Program-made: the position numbers and the translations under genes
Assembly (NCBI RefSeq): GCF_017640745.1
Contig: NZ_JAEPQA010000026.1
Span: forward strand, 1 to 64,000
Source: Nisaea sp.
Lineage (GTDB): Bacteria > Pseudomonadota > Alphaproteobacteria > Thalassobaculales > Thalassobaculaceae
DNA length: 64,000 nucleotides
Direction: 5' to 3'
Shown: positions 62,846 through 64,000 of the stretch, piece by piece
How positions within the stretch are numbered: the first letter of the stretch is position 1
How the letters are laid out: the number at the start of each line of letters is the position of its first letter
The notes under the pieces: generated by a model
Told to the model about the DNA's origin: nothing
Databases searched by the model: none
The model's input: only the letters and a program-made list of their open reading frames with translations

Positions 62846-63745
62846 CTACGCGGCGGCCTCCATATCGTCAAGAATGCGCCGCAGTCCCTCGCGATAGGTC
62901 GGATAGGCGAGTTCGACCCCGAGCTCCGTCTTGATCCGGCTCGTGTCCAGCCGCTTGCACTCGGCATAGAAGGACCGCGCCATCGGGGAAAGTTCCGCGC
63001 TGTCATAGGGAATCGGTACCGGCGGCTCCATGCTCAGCAGTTCGGCCGCGTAGCGGATGACGTCCCCGCTCGCGCAGGCCTCGTCGTCGGCAACGTTGTA
63101 ACTCCGCCCGTGCGCCGGACGCGCCATCGAGGCCATCAGGATCGTGCCGATATCGTCGACATGGATCCGATTGAAGACCTGACCCGGCTTGTCGATGATC
63201 CGCGCCGTGCCCGCGCGGAGCTGCTCGAGGGCGTTCCGCCCTGGCCCGTAGATCCCGGAAAGACGGAAGACCTGCACCGAAACGCCGGTCCCGTCGAAGG
63301 CCGACACCCAGGCCCGCTCGGCCGCCAGACGCCTCTTGCCGCGCACCGAGCCAGGGTTCGGCTGCTCGTCTTCATGAACAGTCGCACCCTGCCGGTCCCC
63401 GTAGACCGCGGGGGTGGAGAGATAGCCGACCCATTTCAGGTTCGGAAGCGCGCGCAGATCGGCCTCGTGGAAACGGAGGATCGGGTCGCCATACTCTCCC
63501 GGCGGGATCGAAGCGACGATGTGGGTGACGTCCGCAAGAAGCTGAGCAGCCCGCTCCATGGGAGCAAGCCCCGTGAAAGCGTGCACCGGAATGCTGTCGG
63601 CATCTTGGACCGACCGGTCGATGTGCCGCCGCGTCCCCGCGACCGTCCAGGACCGCTCCCGGAGCCGACGGGCAAGGCGTGCGCAGGTAAACCCGAGCCC
63701 GAAGCAGAACAATGAGCCTTTCGGCAAGGAGTTGAACTCGTTCAT
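62846..63745 (-). CDS. NAD-dependent epimerase-like SDR protein (YeeZ-like)
   Basis: The 299-residue protein has a Rossmann start SLFCFGLGFTCARLARRLRE (G-L-G-F-T instead of the usual G-G-x-G-x-x-G), HIVASIPPGEYGDPILRFHE, VGYLSTPAVYGDRQGATVHE, RLSGIYGPGRNALEQLRAGT, RIHVDDIGTILMASM and SYNVADDEACASGDVIRYA. The family includes YeeZ-type proteins of unknown substrate. It lacks the common Y-x-x-x-K, having R-G-K-R-R-L-A-A-E where that motif would be expected, so catalysis is uncertain. I chose ATG 63745; earlier starts add a short unrelated lead. It is the first gene of a leftward unit with the acyltransferase and legI. Confidence 0.78.
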   Translation of the reverse strand: MNEFNSLPKGSLFCFGLGFTCARLARRLRERSWTVAGTRRHIDRSVQDADSIPVHAFTGLAPMERAAQLLADVTHIVASIPPGEYGDPILRFHEADLRALPNLKWVGYLSTPAVYGDRQGATVHEDEQPNPGSVRGKRRLAAERAWVSAFDGTGVSVQVFRLSGIYGPGRNALEQLRAGTARIIDKPGQVFNRIHVDDIGTILMASMARPAHGRSYNVADDEACASGDVIRYAAELLSMEPPVPIPYDSAELSPMARSFYAECKRLDTSRIKTELGVELAYPTYREGLRRILDDMEAAA

Positions 63746-64000
63746 CCAGCCCAGCATTCCGCAAACCTTGTCGCACCTATAGAAAATCCGGATCACCCAA
63801 GGGAAATCCGAAATGCCGTTACTGCCTAGCCGGGAGGCGAGAGAGACACAAGGTCACAAAGCTTAAGCACCGCATTCGGACTCTGGGAGACCCCGCACGG
63901 AATTGGCTTCCCACGGCGGGAAACCGGATAAAATTTCTTGATCCGACGTGTGGCAAACGTGGTAGGACACAGGCTTCCTGCGCCTCCGGACAATGCAAGG
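63746..64000. other. Right-edge region without an identified gene
   Basis: The last 255 bases hold the upstream region of the leftward SDR gene. A small inverted repeat (TTCCC-acggc-GGGAA) lies near 63910-63925. No convincing coding frame or RNA gene is seen before the window ends. Confidence 0.4.

Noticed and set aside
61168-62934. Open frame of 588 codons on the + strand opposite legI and the acyltransferase
   Set aside because: It covers two identified genes in antisense and shows no family signature.

Overview
The window is GC-rich, densely coded DNA. It is most likely from a marine or aquatic alphaproteobacterium of the Rhodospirillales type. That placement is inferred from a split cobalamin-dependent methionine synthase under an ArsR-methyltransferase regulator, an aerobic-type cobN/cobO pair behind a cobalamin riboswitch, and many TPR-glycosyltransferase proteins. 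No rRNA, tRNA, CRISPR array, insertion sequence or phage gene was seen. Genes are tightly packed, with many 1-4 base start/stop overlaps.

Layout. 0.2-6.7 kb: a leftward methionine/one-carbon operon (ArsR-methyltransferase regulator, metF, a degenerate homocysteine methyltransferase, and metH in two pieces) with a palindromic operator at its head. 7.2-16.7 kb: a divergent DAHP synthase followed by glycosyltransferases, two of them TPR-glycosyltransferase fusions. 16.9-24.7 kb: a rightward unit with a type I secretion ABC transporter, its HlyD-type adaptor, two more TPR-glycosyltransferases and an FkbM methyltransferase. 24.7-29.4 kb: leftward genes for a CMP-sugar synthetase homologue, an RTX protein made almost wholly of nonapeptide repeats (the probable secreted substrate), and a fifth TPR-glycosyltransferase. 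29.5-44.6 kb: nucleotide-sugar enzymes, including legionaminate-type legG, legC and legB and a UDP-sugar 6-dehydrogenase, with several GT-B glycosyltransferases, a lipoprotein, two PhyH-type dioxygenases and a methyltransferase. 44.6-45.6 kb: a pirin. 45.9-50.6 kb: a compact rightward operon of a shikimate-dehydrogenase-like enzyme, a free-standing SAF-domain protein, a GT2 enzyme, a degenerate and a canonical CMP-nonulosonate synthetase, and a TPR-methyltransferase. 50.7-53.9 kb: a CgeB-like glycosyltransferase, a 2OG-oxygenase-like protein, a methyltransferase and a small coiled-coil protein. 54.0-59.8 kb: cobalamin riboswitch, cobW, cobN, cobO. 59.9-63.8 kb: adenylate/guanylate cyclase, nonulosonate synthase (neuB/legI), a NeuD/PglD-like acyltransferase and an NAD-dependent epimerase-like protein.

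How the parts fit. LegB, LegC, a PglD/LegH-like acyltransferase, LegG, LegI and LegF homologues together could make CMP-legionaminic acid or a close relative from UDP-GlcNAc, although they lie in three separate places. The five TPR-glycosyltransferases resemble in architecture the flagellin nonulosonate transferase FlmG of Caulobacter, but here they flank a type I secretion system and an RTX repeat protein. My main inference is that the region builds and decorates a secreted or surface RTX protein layer, or flagellin, with nonulosonate-containing glycans. The operon at 45.9-50.6 kb is the best candidate for an undescribed pathway. It pairs a shikimate-dehydrogenase fold lacking several shikimate-binding residues with a detached SAF domain and two CMP-sugar synthetase homologues.
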